From NCBI RefSeq assembly GCF_002277025.1, contig NZ_NIWD01000009.1, positions 675,744 to 739,743 of the forward strand: a stretch of 64,000 nt of DNA, given 5' to 3'. This stretch comes from Sphingopyxis sp. GW247-27LB (lineage in GTDB: Bacteria; Pseudomonadota; Alphaproteobacteria; Sphingomonadales; Sphingomonadaceae). Under the pieces are notes generated by a model. That model did not search any database and had not been told where the DNA came from. It was given only the letters and a program-made list of their open reading frames with translations. Position 1 is the first letter of the stretch. Each line of letters starts with the position of its first letter. Shown piece after piece: positions 27,397-38,200 of the stretch. Made by a program: the position numbers and the translations under genes.

Positions 27397-28320
27397 CTAC
27401 GCCCCCGGCACGCCCAGCATTTCGGCCTGCGCCTTGAGCCGGCTCGCGGCGCCCGGATTGGCGGCGATCGCGTCCTTCAGCGCCTGCGCCGCCTTGGCGG
27501 TCTCGCCCAGCGTCATGCGGCTGCGCATCAGCATGATCCAGCGGTCGACGTCGGCGGGATTGGCCCTCAGCTTCGTCTCCAGCCCGTCGACCATGCCCGC
27601 GATCATCGCATCCTGCTGGCCCTTGGGAAGCTGTGACGCCGCCTCCATCTCGGCGCGGCTCGGGCCGGGGATTGCGCGCGCGGCGACGGGCATCTCGGCG
27701 GGGGTCAGCGGCCGCGCCTGCGTTTGCGCGAGCCGCGATGCGACGTCGATCTTGTGGATCGCGCCGACCTGTTCGATCGTGCGGCGAAGGTCGGCCTCCC
27801 ACGGGGCGCCCTGCGGCGTGTCGGCGAGCAGCGCGAACCAGTCGTCGATCGCGCCCTTGTGATCGCCCGCGAGATCCTTTTTCACCGCCATGAAATAGCG
27901 CGCGCGCGGGTCCTTCGCGTCGATGGCGATCGCCTTGTCGAAGGCTTCGCGCGCGGCGGGCGGCATCGGGTCGCGCTCGCTCGCCATCACGCGCGCCTCG
28001 CCGAGCGCCGACCAGATCGCGGCACTTTCGGGGGCGAGCGCCACCGCCTTTTCATAAGCCGTGGCCGCGCCGGCGAAATCGCCCATGTCGAAGCGCGCGG
28101 CGCCGAGCATCGTCCACGCCTCGGCGCTCTGCGGCTCGCGCCGCGTCCGTTCTTCGAGCGCGGTAAGCTCGTCCCCCGGCGCGGCGGCGGCGGCCGGGGA
28201 AGCGGGCGCCGGGGCATCCGAATCGCGCCACAGCGCATAGCCCACAGCGGCGAGCAGCAGCACGAAGGCCGCGATCAATATCGCGCGGTTGGTACCTGAC
28301 AGGCCTTTGGTCTCGCTCAT
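27397..28320 (-). CDS. ccmI: CcmI/CycH-like TPR cytochrome c biogenesis factor
   Basis: Predicted inner-membrane protein of 307 residues with one N-terminal transmembrane segment (RAILIAAFVLLLAAVGYALW). A periplasmic TPR domain follows at about 50-190 (AWTMLGAARFDMGDFAGAATAYEKAVALAP and a second array), then a C-terminal domain with PLTPAEMPVAARAIPGPS and a last TPR pair near 265-300. This layout matches the CcmI/CycH chaperone that presents apocytochrome c for heme attachment. The ATG at 28320 has GGAGG upstream. The other ccm genes are not in the window, but multiheme cytochrome genes begin 1.5 kb away. Confidence 0.72.
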   Translation of the reverse strand: MSETKGLSGTNRAILIAAFVLLLAAVGYALWRDSDAPAPASPAAAAAPGDELTALEERTRREPQSAEAWTMLGAARFDMGDFAGAATAYEKAVALAPESAAIWSALGEARVMASERDPMPPAAREAFDKAIAIDAKDPRARYFMAVKKDLAGDHKGAIDDWFALLADTPQGAPWEADLRRTIEQVGAIHKIDVASRLAQTQARPLTPAEMPVAARAIPGPSRAEMEAASQLPKGQQDAMIAGMVDGLETKLRANPADVDRWIMLMRSRMTLGETAKAAQALKDAIAANPGAASRLKAQAEMLGVPGA

Positions 28321-28487
28321 TTTTGCCCCTCCGCGTCGCGCGTGAAAAAGGTGACGGCCCTCTCGCTGCCATCTTGCCTTTGCTCCGCGATGGTGTAGCC
28401 TTTGTCGGGCAAGGTCGGTCAACGACAATTTCGTCAAAACATGGGGGTCGCACCAATTTTCCCGGTCTGAACGAGGGGGAGGGTGCA

Positions 28488-29843
28488 ATGGCAGTTTCGG
28501 ATCACGTCGATTTTCCGACGTTCATGGAAGGGGTGAAGAAACGCAACCCCGGCCAGAATGAGTTCGTGCAGGCGGTGCAGGAAGTCGCCGAGGATATTTT
28601 CGACTTTATCGCCGACAAGGAAGATTATCATTCGCAGCAGATATTGCGGCGCATCGCCGAGCCCGACCGGGTCGTGTCGTTCCGCGTCTGCTGGGAGGAC
28701 GACAATGGCCATATCCGGGTCCAGCGCGGCTGGCGCGTCCAGAACAACAATGCGATCGGCCCCTATAAGGGCGGTATCCGCTTCCACCCGAGCGTCACCG
28801 AGAGCGTGCTCAAATTCCTGGCGTTCGAGCAGACCTTCAAGAATGCGCTGACCGGCCTGCCGATGGGCGGCGGCAAGGGCGGGTCGAACTTCAACCCCAA
28901 GGGCAAGAGCGTGCGCGAGATCATGCGCTTCTGCCAGAGCTTCATGACCGAACTCTATCGCCACATCGGCGCCGACGTCGACGTGCCCGCGGGCGACATC
29001 GGGGTCGGCGGGCGCGAGATCGGCTATATGTTCGGCCAGTACAAGCGGATCACGGGCGAGTTCACGGGGGTGCTCACCGGCAAGGGACTCGAATGGGGCG
29101 GGTCGCTGATCCGCACCGAGGCGACGGGCTATGGCGCGGTATACTTCCTCGCCAACATGCTCGCGGCGAAGGATCAGGACCTCGTCGGCAAGACCGCCGT
29201 GATCTCGGGCTCGGGCAATGTCGCGACCCACGCGGCCGAAAAGATCGTCCAATTGGGCGGCAAGGTGCTCACCCTGTCTGATTCGGGCGGCTTCATCCAC
29301 GACCCCGACGGCATCACCCAGGAAAAGATCGATTGGGTGAAGGCGCACAAGACGCATCGGCGCGGGCGGATCGAGGATTATGTCGGCGAATATAAGTCGG
29401 CGACCTTCATCCCCGGCAAGACGCCGTGGGGTGTCAAATGCGACGTCGCGTTGCCCTGCGCGACGCAGAACGAGCTCACCGGCGAGGATGCGAAGACGCT
29501 GGTCAAGAACGGCTGCATCGCGGTCAGCGAGGGCGCGAACATGCCGACCGACCTCGCGGGCGTCCATGTCTTCCGCGACGCGAAGCTGATGTATGCGCCG
29601 GGCAAGGCCGCCAATGCCGGGGGTGTCGCCGTGTCGGGCCTCGAAATGAGCCAGAACAGCGAGCGGCGAAGCTGGAGCGAGGGCGAGTTGCAACAGATGC
29701 TGAAAGACATCATGGCGGGCATCCATGCGCGCTGCCTGACCTATGGCGACCAGGGCAATGGCTATGTCGATTATGTGAAGGGCGCGAATATCGCGGGCTT
29801 CAAGAAAGTGGCCGACGCGATGCTGGCGTTCGGGGTAGTGTAG
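28488..29843 (+). CDS. gdhA: NADP-specific glutamate dehydrogenase
   Basis: Catalyses reductive amination of 2-oxoglutarate with ammonia; cytoplasmic hexamer. The 451-residue length is standard for the NADP enzyme. It shows YKGGIRFHPSV, GLPMGGGKGGSNFNPKGK with the catalytic Lys, VPAGDIGVGGREIGYM, and the nucleotide-binding ISGSGNVATHAAEKI. Near the end is AGGVAVSGLEMSQN. The ATG at 28488 follows GAGGGGGAGGG by 4 bp. It stands between the TPR gene (divergent) and the cytochrome operon and looks like an independent housekeeping gene. Confidence 0.95.
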   Translation: MAVSDHVDFPTFMEGVKKRNPGQNEFVQAVQEVAEDIFDFIADKEDYHSQQILRRIAEPDRVVSFRVCWEDDNGHIRVQRGWRVQNNNAIGPYKGGIRFHPSVTESVLKFLAFEQTFKNALTGLPMGGGKGGSNFNPKGKSVREIMRFCQSFMTELYRHIGADVDVPAGDIGVGGREIGYMFGQYKRITGEFTGVLTGKGLEWGGSLIRTEATGYGAVYFLANMLAAKDQDLVGKTAVISGSGNVATHAAEKIVQLGGKVLTLSDSGGFIHDPDGITQEKIDWVKAHKTHRRGRIEDYVGEYKSATFIPGKTPWGVKCDVALPCATQNELTGEDAKTLVKNGCIAVSEGANMPTDLAGVHVFRDAKLMYAPGKAANAGGVAVSGLEMSQNSERRSWSEGELQQMLKDIMAGIHARCLTYGDQGNGYVDYVKGANIAGFKKVADAMLAFGVV

Positions 29844-29892
29844 GGAGCGCCCAGGGGCAAAAGCGCCGGGTGAGGAAAGGGGACTGTTGCGG

Positions 29893-31332
29893 ATGACGAC
29901 GCACGCTGGAAAGGGGCGCGGCGATCGGCCTTGGGCGGCGTTGGCGGGCTTCGTGCTGATGCTCGCGGCGCTCGCGCTCGCGGCCGTCGTCGCGGCACCG
30001 CCGGCGCGCTCGCAGGGCGAGAGCGGCGGGCGCTTCCTCGGCGTCGCTTCGTGCGCCGGATCGACCTGCCACGGCCGGATGGAAGGCGACGGCACCGTCG
30101 TCCGCCAGGACGAGCTGATGAAATGGCAGGAGCCCTCGACCCCCGGCGGCGCGCACAGCCGCGCCTGGGCGGTGCTCGGGAACAGCCGCAGCCAGTTCAT
30201 CGCGCGTAATCTCGGCATCGGCGACCCGAGCCGAGCCACGATGTGCCTCGGCTGCCACAGCGACGCGGCGGCGAGCCGCGGCACCGCGCCGCTCGAGGAC
30301 GGGGTGAGCTGCGAATCGTGCCACGGCCCGGCGGGCGGCTGGATCGCCAGCCATTATGCCGGGGTGGGGGCGAACGCCGATCCCGGTGCCGAAATGCGCG
30401 AAAAGCATCTCGCGAACCTGCGCGCGGGCCTGCGCAAGCTCGAGGATCCGGTGGTGCGCGCGGGCGTGTGCGTCGACTGCCATTTCGGGTCGGCGGGCGA
30501 GGGGCAGTTCGTCACCCACCGCATCATGGCGGCGGGGCATCCGCGCATTTCGTTCGAACTCGACCTCTTCTCGGCGCTGCAGGCGCATCATCAGGAGGAC
30601 GCCGATTATGGCTGGCGCAAGTTCGGCGGCGCGGGCGGGCGCACCGACCATGTCCAGATGTGGGCAGTCGGACAGGCGACCGCGCTCGAACGCAGCCTCG
30701 CGCTCTTCCAGTCGAAGCGCGGGACCGAGGGGATGTTCCCCGAATTCTTCTTCCTCGACTGCCACAGCTGCCATCGCCGCATCTACGACCAGGCGAAGCC
30801 GGTGAAGACGAGCCTCGACAATCCGGGGCGCCCGGGCATCCCCGAGGGAATGCCGCCCTATAATGACGAAAATCTGATCATGCTGTCGGCGGCGGCGCGC
30901 CTCGCCTCGCCGGCGCTCGCCGAGCAGCTTGGCGCGCGCAGCGCGGCTTTCCACCGCGCCATCGCCACCGACCGGCCGAGCGCGGTCGCGGCGGCGGCCG
31001 AGCTTGCGCAGACGGTCGCGGCGCTCAAGGCCGCGTTCGCGTCGCGCGGCTTTTCGGGCACCGACGCCTTCGCGCTCGTCGATGCGATCGCGGCGAAGAC
31101 GGTGGGCGACCGCCTCACCGACTATGCCGGATCGTCGCAGGCGGTGATGGGGGTCGACACCTTGCTCGGCGCGATGGTGTCGTCGGGGCGGGTGACCGTC
31201 GGCGCCGCCGCGGGCATCCGCGCCGACATCGACCGCGCCTATGCGGCGGTCAAGGACCCCAATTCCTATCGGCCCGCCGATTTTCAGGCCGCGCTCGGCA
31301 GCGCGGTACGCGCGATCCAGGCACTGCGGTGA
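29893..31332 (+). CDS. periplasmic multiheme cytochrome c (five heme motifs)
   Basis: Exported cytochrome of 479 residues. A hydrophobic signal (ALAGFVLMLAALALAAVVAAPPARSQ) precedes four CXXCH motifs (CLGCH, CESCH, CVDCH, CHSCH) and one CX4CH motif, CAGSTCH at residues 54-60. The layout resembles cytochrome c554-type multiheme proteins, with extra His residues for axial ligation. The C-terminal 160 residues have no heme motif and look helical. It is the first gene of a four-gene operon; the next gene starts within 6 bp. It probably carries electrons across the periplasm to the outer-membrane partners encoded downstream. The exact redox role is unknown. Confidence 0.87.
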   Translation: MTTHAGKGRGDRPWAALAGFVLMLAALALAAVVAAPPARSQGESGGRFLGVASCAGSTCHGRMEGDGTVVRQDELMKWQEPSTPGGAHSRAWAVLGNSRSQFIARNLGIGDPSRATMCLGCHSDAAASRGTAPLEDGVSCESCHGPAGGWIASHYAGVGANADPGAEMREKHLANLRAGLRKLEDPVVRAGVCVDCHFGSAGEGQFVTHRIMAAGHPRISFELDLFSALQAHHQEDADYGWRKFGGAGGRTDHVQMWAVGQATALERSLALFQSKRGTEGMFPEFFFLDCHSCHRRIYDQAKPVKTSLDNPGRPGIPEGMPPYNDENLIMLSAAARLASPALAEQLGARSAAFHRAIATDRPSAVAAAAELAQTVAALKAAFASRGFSGTDAFALVDAIAAKTVGDRLTDYAGSSQAVMGVDTLLGAMVSSGRVTVGAAAGIRADIDRAYAAVKDPNSYRPADFQAALGSAVRAIQALR

Positions 31333-31337
31333 GGATC

Positions 31338-33320
31338 ATGCGAACCCGCTCCGCCCTCTTTCGCTCGGCCGCCTTTGCCGCGCTCGGCGCGCTGTTCCTC
31401 GCCTCGTGCGGCGGCGGAGGCGGGGGTGGCGGCACCACGCCGACGCCGAGCCCCACGCCGACGCCCACTCCGACCCCCACCGGCGGGCTCTACACTCCGC
31501 CCGCCGCCCAGGCGCTGAGCATCGCCGAGGTGCAGCAGATCCTCGCGAACGCCGTCGCCGAGGCGCAGGCGCGCAGCCTGCCGTCGATGATCGCGGTGAC
31601 CGACCGCGTCGGCAACGTCCTTGCCGTTTTCCGCATGACCGGCGCGCGCGCGACCGCGACGACCTCGGCGGCGCCGAACGGCGACGATATCGACGCGCAG
31701 AACGTCCCCTTCCCCGCCGAAGCCGGCGCGATCGCCAAGGCGATCACCGGCGCGTACCTCTCGAGCGGCGGCAACGCCTTTTCGACCCGCACCGCGAGCC
31801 AGATCGTCCAGCAGCATTTCCCGCCCGCGCCGACGACGCTCGGGCTCGAAAGCGGGCCGCTGTTCGGGGTGCAGTTCAGCCAGCTTCCGTGCAGCGATTT
31901 CTCGTCGCGCTTCGGCGCCGCGGGCGGTGCGGCGCTGATCGGGCCGAAGCGTTCGCCGCTCGGCCTCGCCGCCGACCCGGGCGGGCTGCCGCTCTACAAG
32001 AATGGCGTGCTCGTCGGCGGCATCGGGGTGATGGGCGACGGCGATTACGGCAGCGACCCCGACACGCTCGACATCGATAACGACGCCGAGGAATTTATCG
32101 CGCTCGCGGGAACGCGCGGCTTCGAGGCGCCCGCGGGCATCACCGCCGACAAGATCACCGTCGACGGGACGAGCCTGCGCTTTTCTGACGCGACCTACGC
32201 GGGGCTGATGACCGGCGGCGGCGCGAGCTTCGCGAGCGTCAACGGCAGCGCGGGCAGCCTGATCGCGGTCACCGGCTATGCGAGTGCCGCGGTGATCGCG
32301 GGAACCGCTTATGGCAGCGAGGCGTCGGGCATCCGCGCCTCGACGGCGGGCGAGTTTTCGAACCGCGACGCCTTCGTCCTGACCAACGGCAGCGGCGCGA
32401 ACCGCTACCCGATCCGCGCCGGCACCGACGGCGCGTCGAACAGCGCGCCGCTGACCGCCGCCGAGGTGCGCGCGCTGCTCGAGGAAGCCTTCGCGGTGAT
32501 GAGCCGCGCGCGCGCGCAGATCCGCCGCCCGCTCGACAGCCGCGCGCAGGTGTCGATCAGCGTCGTCGACACCAATGGCGAGATCCTCGGCATCGTCCGT
32601 TCGCCCGACGCGCCGATCTTCGGCACCGACGTGTCCTTGCAGAAGGCGCGCACCGCGACCTTCTTCTCGAACACGCAGGCGGGCGCCGAGCTCAGCGCCA
32701 ACACCAGCGCCGATATCCGCCAGTTCGTCCCCGCGCTGCGCAGCTTCCTGAACGATCCTTCGGCGCTGACCGGCACCTATGCCTTCGCCGACCGCTCGGG
32801 CGGCAATCTGTCGCGTCCCTATTTCCCCGATGGCGAGCTCGGGCGGCCGCACGGCCCGCTGTCGCGCCCGATCGACCAGTTCAATCCCTTCTCGACCGGG
32901 CTGCAGTCGGCGCTGATCATCGGCAATCTCGGCCAGCATCTCGCCTATGTTTCGGGCGCCAGCGCCATCGACACGCCGCAGCGGTGCACGACGCTGCCCG
33001 ACGTCGCGCCGGGGCACAACCGGCTGCAGAACGGCATCCAGATTTTTCCGGGCTCGGTGCCGCTCTATCGCGGCAACCGCCTCGTCGGCGGCATCGGCGT
33101 GTCGGGTGACGGTATCGACCAGGACGACATGATCAGCTTTTTGGGTGCGCACAACGGCGGCGCGCGGACGGGGGCGTTCGGCAACGCGCCGGTGGACATG
33201 CGCGCCGACCGCATCGTCGTGCGGCTGGCGGACGGGGCGACGGTGCGGCTGCGCTACATCAGCTGCCCCTTCGCGCCCTTCCTCGACACGGCGCAGCAAA
33301 ATGTCTGCGACGGGCTCTAG
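31338..33320 (+). CDS. lipoprotein with two GlcG/HbpS-like domains
   Basis: Predicted lipoprotein of 660 residues. The lipobox is LASC with Cys24, followed by eight Gly and a Thr-Pro repeat linker (about 33-50). Two related domains follow, about 50-260 and 370-650. Each begins LTxAEV/LSIAEV and ends in a PGxxPLYxxxxxVGGIGVxGDG block, the signature of GlcG/HbpS heme-binding proteins. A heme or redox cofactor role is suggested by the flanking cytochromes. The ATG at 31338 has GAGG upstream; a GTG at 31329 overlapping the previous stop is possible. No CXXCH motif is present, so any heme would be non-covalent. Confidence 0.75.
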   Translation: MRTRSALFRSAAFAALGALFLASCGGGGGGGGTTPTPSPTPTPTPTPTGGLYTPPAAQALSIAEVQQILANAVAEAQARSLPSMIAVTDRVGNVLAVFRMTGARATATTSAAPNGDDIDAQNVPFPAEAGAIAKAITGAYLSSGGNAFSTRTASQIVQQHFPPAPTTLGLESGPLFGVQFSQLPCSDFSSRFGAAGGAALIGPKRSPLGLAADPGGLPLYKNGVLVGGIGVMGDGDYGSDPDTLDIDNDAEEFIALAGTRGFEAPAGITADKITVDGTSLRFSDATYAGLMTGGGASFASVNGSAGSLIAVTGYASAAVIAGTAYGSEASGIRASTAGEFSNRDAFVLTNGSGANRYPIRAGTDGASNSAPLTAAEVRALLEEAFAVMSRARAQIRRPLDSRAQVSISVVDTNGEILGIVRSPDAPIFGTDVSLQKARTATFFSNTQAGAELSANTSADIRQFVPALRSFLNDPSALTGTYAFADRSGGNLSRPYFPDGELGRPHGPLSRPIDQFNPFSTGLQSALIIGNLGQHLAYVSGASAIDTPQRCTTLPDVAPGHNRLQNGIQIFPGSVPLYRGNRLVGGIGVSGDGIDQDDMISFLGAHNGGARTGAFGNAPVDMRADRIVVRLADGATVRLRYISCPFAPFLDTAQQNVCDGL

Positions 33321-33323
33321 GCG

Positions 33324-35255
33324 ATGATGGCGGGGGGGAGCCTTTGGCCGCTGATCGCCAGCCTCGCGGCGCAAGGAGCGCCGGGCGACGCGCCCGCGCC
33401 CGCCGCGCCGCCCGCGGCCGGGCAACCGGCCGCCGAACAGCCCGCGCCCGCCGAGCCCTCGCTCGACGAGCTGACCCCGCCGCCACCGCCGGTCGACTGG
33501 CGCGAGATGATGGGCGACGACCTCGTCACCCAGATACTCGATGGCCGCCGCCGGCCCGGCTACAACCCCGATCTTCCCGACCGGCTGACCCAGGACAATG
33601 AAGGCGCGCTTCGGCCGCCGCCGCCACAGGCCTTTCCGGGGATCGAGGATCAGCTTCCCATCCCCGACCGCTGGCGGCTGATCGAAACGCTGGGGGTGGT
33701 CAAGGAACGCTGGTTCGACCCCTATCACCAGAATACCCTCAAAGGGGATCGCCCGATCGACCGCAGCAAGGTGCCGTGGCTGCCGATCAAGGGCGACGAC
33801 TGGTTCTTCGTCGCCAATCTGATCTCGGACAGCGTGTTCGAACCGCGCACCTTCCCGATCCCCAACGGCGTCCAGACGACGGCGCGCCCCGGCAGCCTCG
33901 ACGTGTTCGGCAAGAACCGCAGCTTCGTCGCGTCGCAGACCTTCATCGGCGGCTTCGCGCTGATCAAGGGCTCGACCGCCTTCAAGCCGCCCGACGTCGA
34001 ATATCGCCTGACGCTCGCCTACAACGCCAACTATGTCGACGTGCCCGAACGGCGCGTGCTCGACGTGCGCCCGTCGAAGAAGAGCCACCGCTTCGACCAT
34101 TTCATCGGCGTGCAGGAAGCCTTCATCGACAAGCATCTCGGCAATGACAGCGACCGCTACGACTTCCACTCGATCCGCATCGGCATCCAGCCGTTCCAGA
34201 GCGATTTCCGCGGCTTCCTGTTCAACGACAGCCAGCTCGGCATCCGCTATTTCGGCAATCGCGACAACAACCGCTTCCAATATAATCTCGCGGCCTTCTG
34301 GCGGCTCGAAAAGGACACCAACAGCGGGCTCAACGACATCACGCAGACCCCGCGCGACGATTTCATCCTGACCGCCAATGTCTATCGCCAGGACTTCCCC
34401 TTCGTCGGCCTGACCAGCCAGGTCAGCGCGACGTGGAACATCAACCGCGAAAAGAGCGACGTCCAGATCGACCACAACGGTTTCCCGGTGCGGCCGGCGC
34501 TGCTCGGCGATCTGCGCGGGCGCGATTATGACGTCGTCTATCTCGGCTACAGCGCCGACGGACGGATCGGCCGGCTCAATTTGACCGCGAGCTTCTATGC
34601 CGCGCTCGGCGAGGACCGGAACAGCTTCTTCACCAGCGAGCCCGCGAAGATCCGCGCCGGCTTCGGCGCCGCCGAACTCAGCTACGATCAGGACTGGATG
34701 CGCTTTCGCCTCTCGGCGCTCTACGCGACCGGCGACGGCGATCCCTATAACGACACCGAGGGCGGCTTCGACGCGATCTTCGAAAATCCGATCTTCGCGG
34801 GCGCCGACACCAGCTACTGGATCCGCCAGACCATCCCCTTCGCGGGCGGCGGGCGCGTTATCTCGATCAACGGCCGCAACGGCATCCTGAACTCGCTGCG
34901 CTCGTCGAAGGAGGAGGGGCAGTCGAACTTCAACAACCCCGGCACCATCCTCCTCGGCGCGGGCGCCGATTTCGACCTGTCGCCCCAGGTGCGCGTCAGC
35001 GCCAATGCCAACCATCTGTGGTTCGAGAACACATCGAGCCTGCAGGTGCTGCGCAGCGAAGGCTCGATCCCCAGGGATATCGGCTGGGACCTGTCGCTGG
35101 CCGGCATCTGGCGGCCCAAGGCGACGCAGAATATCGTCGGGCGGTTGAGCGCCGCGGTCCTCGTTCCCGGTGCGGGGTTCAAGGATTTGTTCGAGAATAA
35201 GCAGCGCGACGACATTTATGTGTCGATTCTCGCCAATCTGATCGTGAGTTTCTAG
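33324..35255 (+). CDS. predicted outer-membrane beta-barrel protein in the cytochrome operon
   Basis: A 643-residue protein with a short weak export signal, an Ala-Pro-rich stretch (about 18-58), and a long beta-rich body. Alternating strands such as RFQYNLAAFWRLE, LTSQVSATWNINR, RLNLTASFYAAL and AELSYDQDWMRFRLSALYAT are typical of a porin. The terminal strand DDIYVSILANLIVSF ends in Phe, the usual BAM recognition signature. It sits between a lipoprotein and a decaheme protein and has 3-bp gaps on both sides. By analogy with MtrB-type porins it could house or anchor the cytochrome; there is no recognisable sequence match to MtrB. Confidence 0.7.
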   Translation: MMAGGSLWPLIASLAAQGAPGDAPAPAAPPAAGQPAAEQPAPAEPSLDELTPPPPPVDWREMMGDDLVTQILDGRRRPGYNPDLPDRLTQDNEGALRPPPPQAFPGIEDQLPIPDRWRLIETLGVVKERWFDPYHQNTLKGDRPIDRSKVPWLPIKGDDWFFVANLISDSVFEPRTFPIPNGVQTTARPGSLDVFGKNRSFVASQTFIGGFALIKGSTAFKPPDVEYRLTLAYNANYVDVPERRVLDVRPSKKSHRFDHFIGVQEAFIDKHLGNDSDRYDFHSIRIGIQPFQSDFRGFLFNDSQLGIRYFGNRDNNRFQYNLAAFWRLEKDTNSGLNDITQTPRDDFILTANVYRQDFPFVGLTSQVSATWNINREKSDVQIDHNGFPVRPALLGDLRGRDYDVVYLGYSADGRIGRLNLTASFYAALGEDRNSFFTSEPAKIRAGFGAAELSYDQDWMRFRLSALYATGDGDPYNDTEGGFDAIFENPIFAGADTSYWIRQTIPFAGGGRVISINGRNGILNSLRSSKEEGQSNFNNPGTILLGAGADFDLSPQVRVSANANHLWFENTSSLQVLRSEGSIPRDIGWDLSLAGIWRPKATQNIVGRLSAAVLVPGAGFKDLFENKQRDDIYVSILANLIVSF

Positions 35256-35258
35256 CCG

Positions 35259-38200
35259 ATGCCGCGCAAGCTCCTCGCCCTTTTCGCCTTTCTCGCGATG
35301 TCGCTCGCCTTCGGCGCGCAGATCGTTCGCGCGTCGGAGGAGGAAAAGCCGGTCAAGGTCGACTATCGCTTCACCCCGCCCGCGCCGCGCGAGCAGAGCG
35401 AAGCGGAGATGATGGCGAAGTCGCAAGGCTGCTATAGCTGCCACGTCCGCACCGACCGGCCGACGATGCACGCGACCCCCGCGGTGCGCCTCGGCTGCAC
35501 CGACTGCCACGGCGGCGACGCGCGCGAGGTCGGCGACCCGAAGCTCGGCTACGACGACCCGCACAACAAGGCGGTGATGCAGCGCGCGCACCCGCAGCCG
35601 ACGCTGCCCGGCGCGTGGGGTGACACCTCGGCGAACCCCAAGCGCAGCTATACATTGCTCAACAAGGAAGCGCCCGAATATATCCGCTTCGTCAACCCCA
35701 GCGACTATCGCGTTGCGCGCGAGGCCTGCGGCGCCTGCCACCTCGAGATCATCGAGGCGGCCGAGCGCTCGCTGATGTCGACCGCGGCGATGTTCTGGGC
35801 GGGCGGCGCCTACAACAACGGCATCGTCCCCTTCAAGAACTCGATCTTCGGCGAGGCCTATACGCGCACCGGCGAGGCGGCGTGCGTGCTGTCACCTTCG
35901 TCGCGCCTGACGGCCGAGGAATATAAGCAGGCCTGCAAGCCCAGTTTCCCGTCCGACAAGATCTTGACCGACAGCGAGACGAAGCGCGGCGCGCTCGCGC
36001 GGCTCTATCCGCTGCCGCGCTGGAGCGTGATGCCGCCCAGCGACGTGTTCCGCGTCTTCGAGCGCGGCGGGCGCAACATCAACACGCAATTCCCCGAGAT
36101 CGGGCTGCCCAACCCGACCGGGAGCATCCAGCGGCTCGAGGAGCCGGGGCGTCCCGACCTCAAGCAGTCGAACCGTGGTCCGGGCACGGGCTTGCGCGTC
36201 GCGATCGCGGTGCTCAACCTCCACAAGACGCGCCTCAACGACCCCTATATGTGGTTCATGGGGACCAACGATCAGCCCGGCGACTATCGCCAGTCGGGCT
36301 GCGCGGGCTGCCATGTCATCTATGCCAACGACCGCGAGCCGCGCCACAGCCTGACCTACGCCCCCTATGGCCGCGACGGCGAGAGCGCGACGGTCGACCC
36401 GACGATCGCGGGCAAAAAATGGATGCCCGATGATCCGGCGCACGGCGGCGGACATGCCGATGCCGCTGCGCACGCGCCTTCGCCCGGGGGGCATGGCGCG
36501 CTGATCGACCCCGCCGCGGCCGCGGCGGGGCCGCAGGCGAAGCCGCGCGGCGAATCGGGGCACCCGATCACCCACGCCTTCACTCGCGCGATCCCGACCG
36601 CGCAGTGCATGAACTGCCACATGCACCAGCCGAACATCTTCCTGAACTCTTACCTCGGCTACACGATGTGGGACTATGAATCGGACGCGCCGCAGCTCTG
36701 GCCGGGGCCCGAGAACACGGCGCCGCGCCCGCCGGGGATGAGCGACGAGGAGTATCGGAAGACCTACAAGCAGCAGCGCTATCCGACCGCGGCCGAGGTC
36801 CACCGGACGCTCGAACGCAACCCCGAGGGGGCAAGCCCGCGGGGCCTGTGGTCCGACGTCGAATTCCTGCGCGACGTCTATGACGTCAACGACAGCAACA
36901 AGGATACGCAGTTCGCCGACTATCACGGCCACGGCTGGAACTTCCGCGGCGTCTTTAAGCGCGACCGCAGCGGCAATCTGCTCGACGCCGAAGGCAATAT
37001 GGCGACCTACGGCACCGACACCGCGCATATCGTCGATCCCAAGGATCCCGAGAAATGGCGCAAGAGCTGCGCGCACTACAGCGACGCGAAACAGCGCGAC
37101 CTCTGCCTCGCGAGCGCCGACCCGGGCAAGCCCGGGGTCGAGGGCAAGTTCGTGCCGCCCGGGCTCAACCCCGGCAAGACGGTCCATATGATGGATATCC
37201 ATGCCGAAAAGGGGATGCAGTGCGCCGACTGCCACTTCGCGCAGGACGCGCACGGCAACGGCTATATCCAGGGCGAGGTCGCGAACGCGGTCGAGATCGG
37301 CTGCAAGGATTGTCACGGCACCGCTGACGCGCTGCCGAACCTTCTGACCTCGAACGTCGCGGCGCGGCCGCAGGGGACGAACCTCGCGCTGCTGCGCAAC
37401 TCCGATGGGCGACGGCGCTTCGAATTCCAGTACGGCGACGACGGCGAGGTGACCGGGCTCATCCAGCGCTCGATCGTCGACCCGAAGCTCGAATGGCAGG
37501 TCAGCCTCGTCAAGCAGGCGGTGACGCCGGGGCCGCATTTCAACGCCCGGGCCGCGCGCGCCAAGCTGATGTCGCGCTCGGGCGCCGACGACGGCAGCTT
37601 CGCCTGGGGGCCGGGGGTCGGACGCGAGGATCGCGCCCACGGCGACGACCGCATGGCCTGCTTCACCTGCCACCTCTCGTGGACGACGAGCTGCGGCGGC
37701 TGCCATTTGCCGATCGAGGCGAACTGGAAGACGAGCATGCACCATTTCGAAGGGGAGGAGACGCGCAACTTCGCGACCTACAACCCGCAGGTGGCGCGCG
37801 ACGAGATGTTCCAGCTCGGCCGGCACATGCTCACCAAGCCGGGCGAGCCCGACGCCGACGGCAATCCGCGCGGCATCATCGCGCCGATCCGCTCATCCTC
37901 GGCGCTGATCCTGTCGTCGACCAACATCAACCGCGAGCGCATCTATGTGCAGCAGCCGCCGATCTCGGCGGCGGGCTTTTCGAGCCAGGCCTTCGCGCCG
38001 CATTTCCCGCATACGGTGCGGCGCCAGGAAACCAAGCAGTGCACCGACTGCCACCTGTCGGCGGCCGACGACAATAATGCGGTCATGTCGCAGCTCCTCT
38101 TGCTGGGCACCAATTTCGTCAACTTCGCCGGGCTCAATGTCTGGTCGGGGCTCGAGGACGGCTTCCAGGCGACGCGCGTCACCGAATGGGACGAGCCGCA

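Noticed and set aside
31441..31490. Short CCGACNCC-type repeats resembling a CRISPR or microsatellite
   Set aside because: They encode the Thr-Pro linker of the lipoprotein; there are no spacers.
31284..35741. Very long open frame (1485 codons) on the minus strand across the cytochrome operon
   Set aside because: It is antisense to three convincing genes with signal peptides, a lipobox and CXXCH motifs. Its translation is low-complexity and rich in Arg, Ala and Val, as expected from the opposite strand of GC-rich coding DNA.
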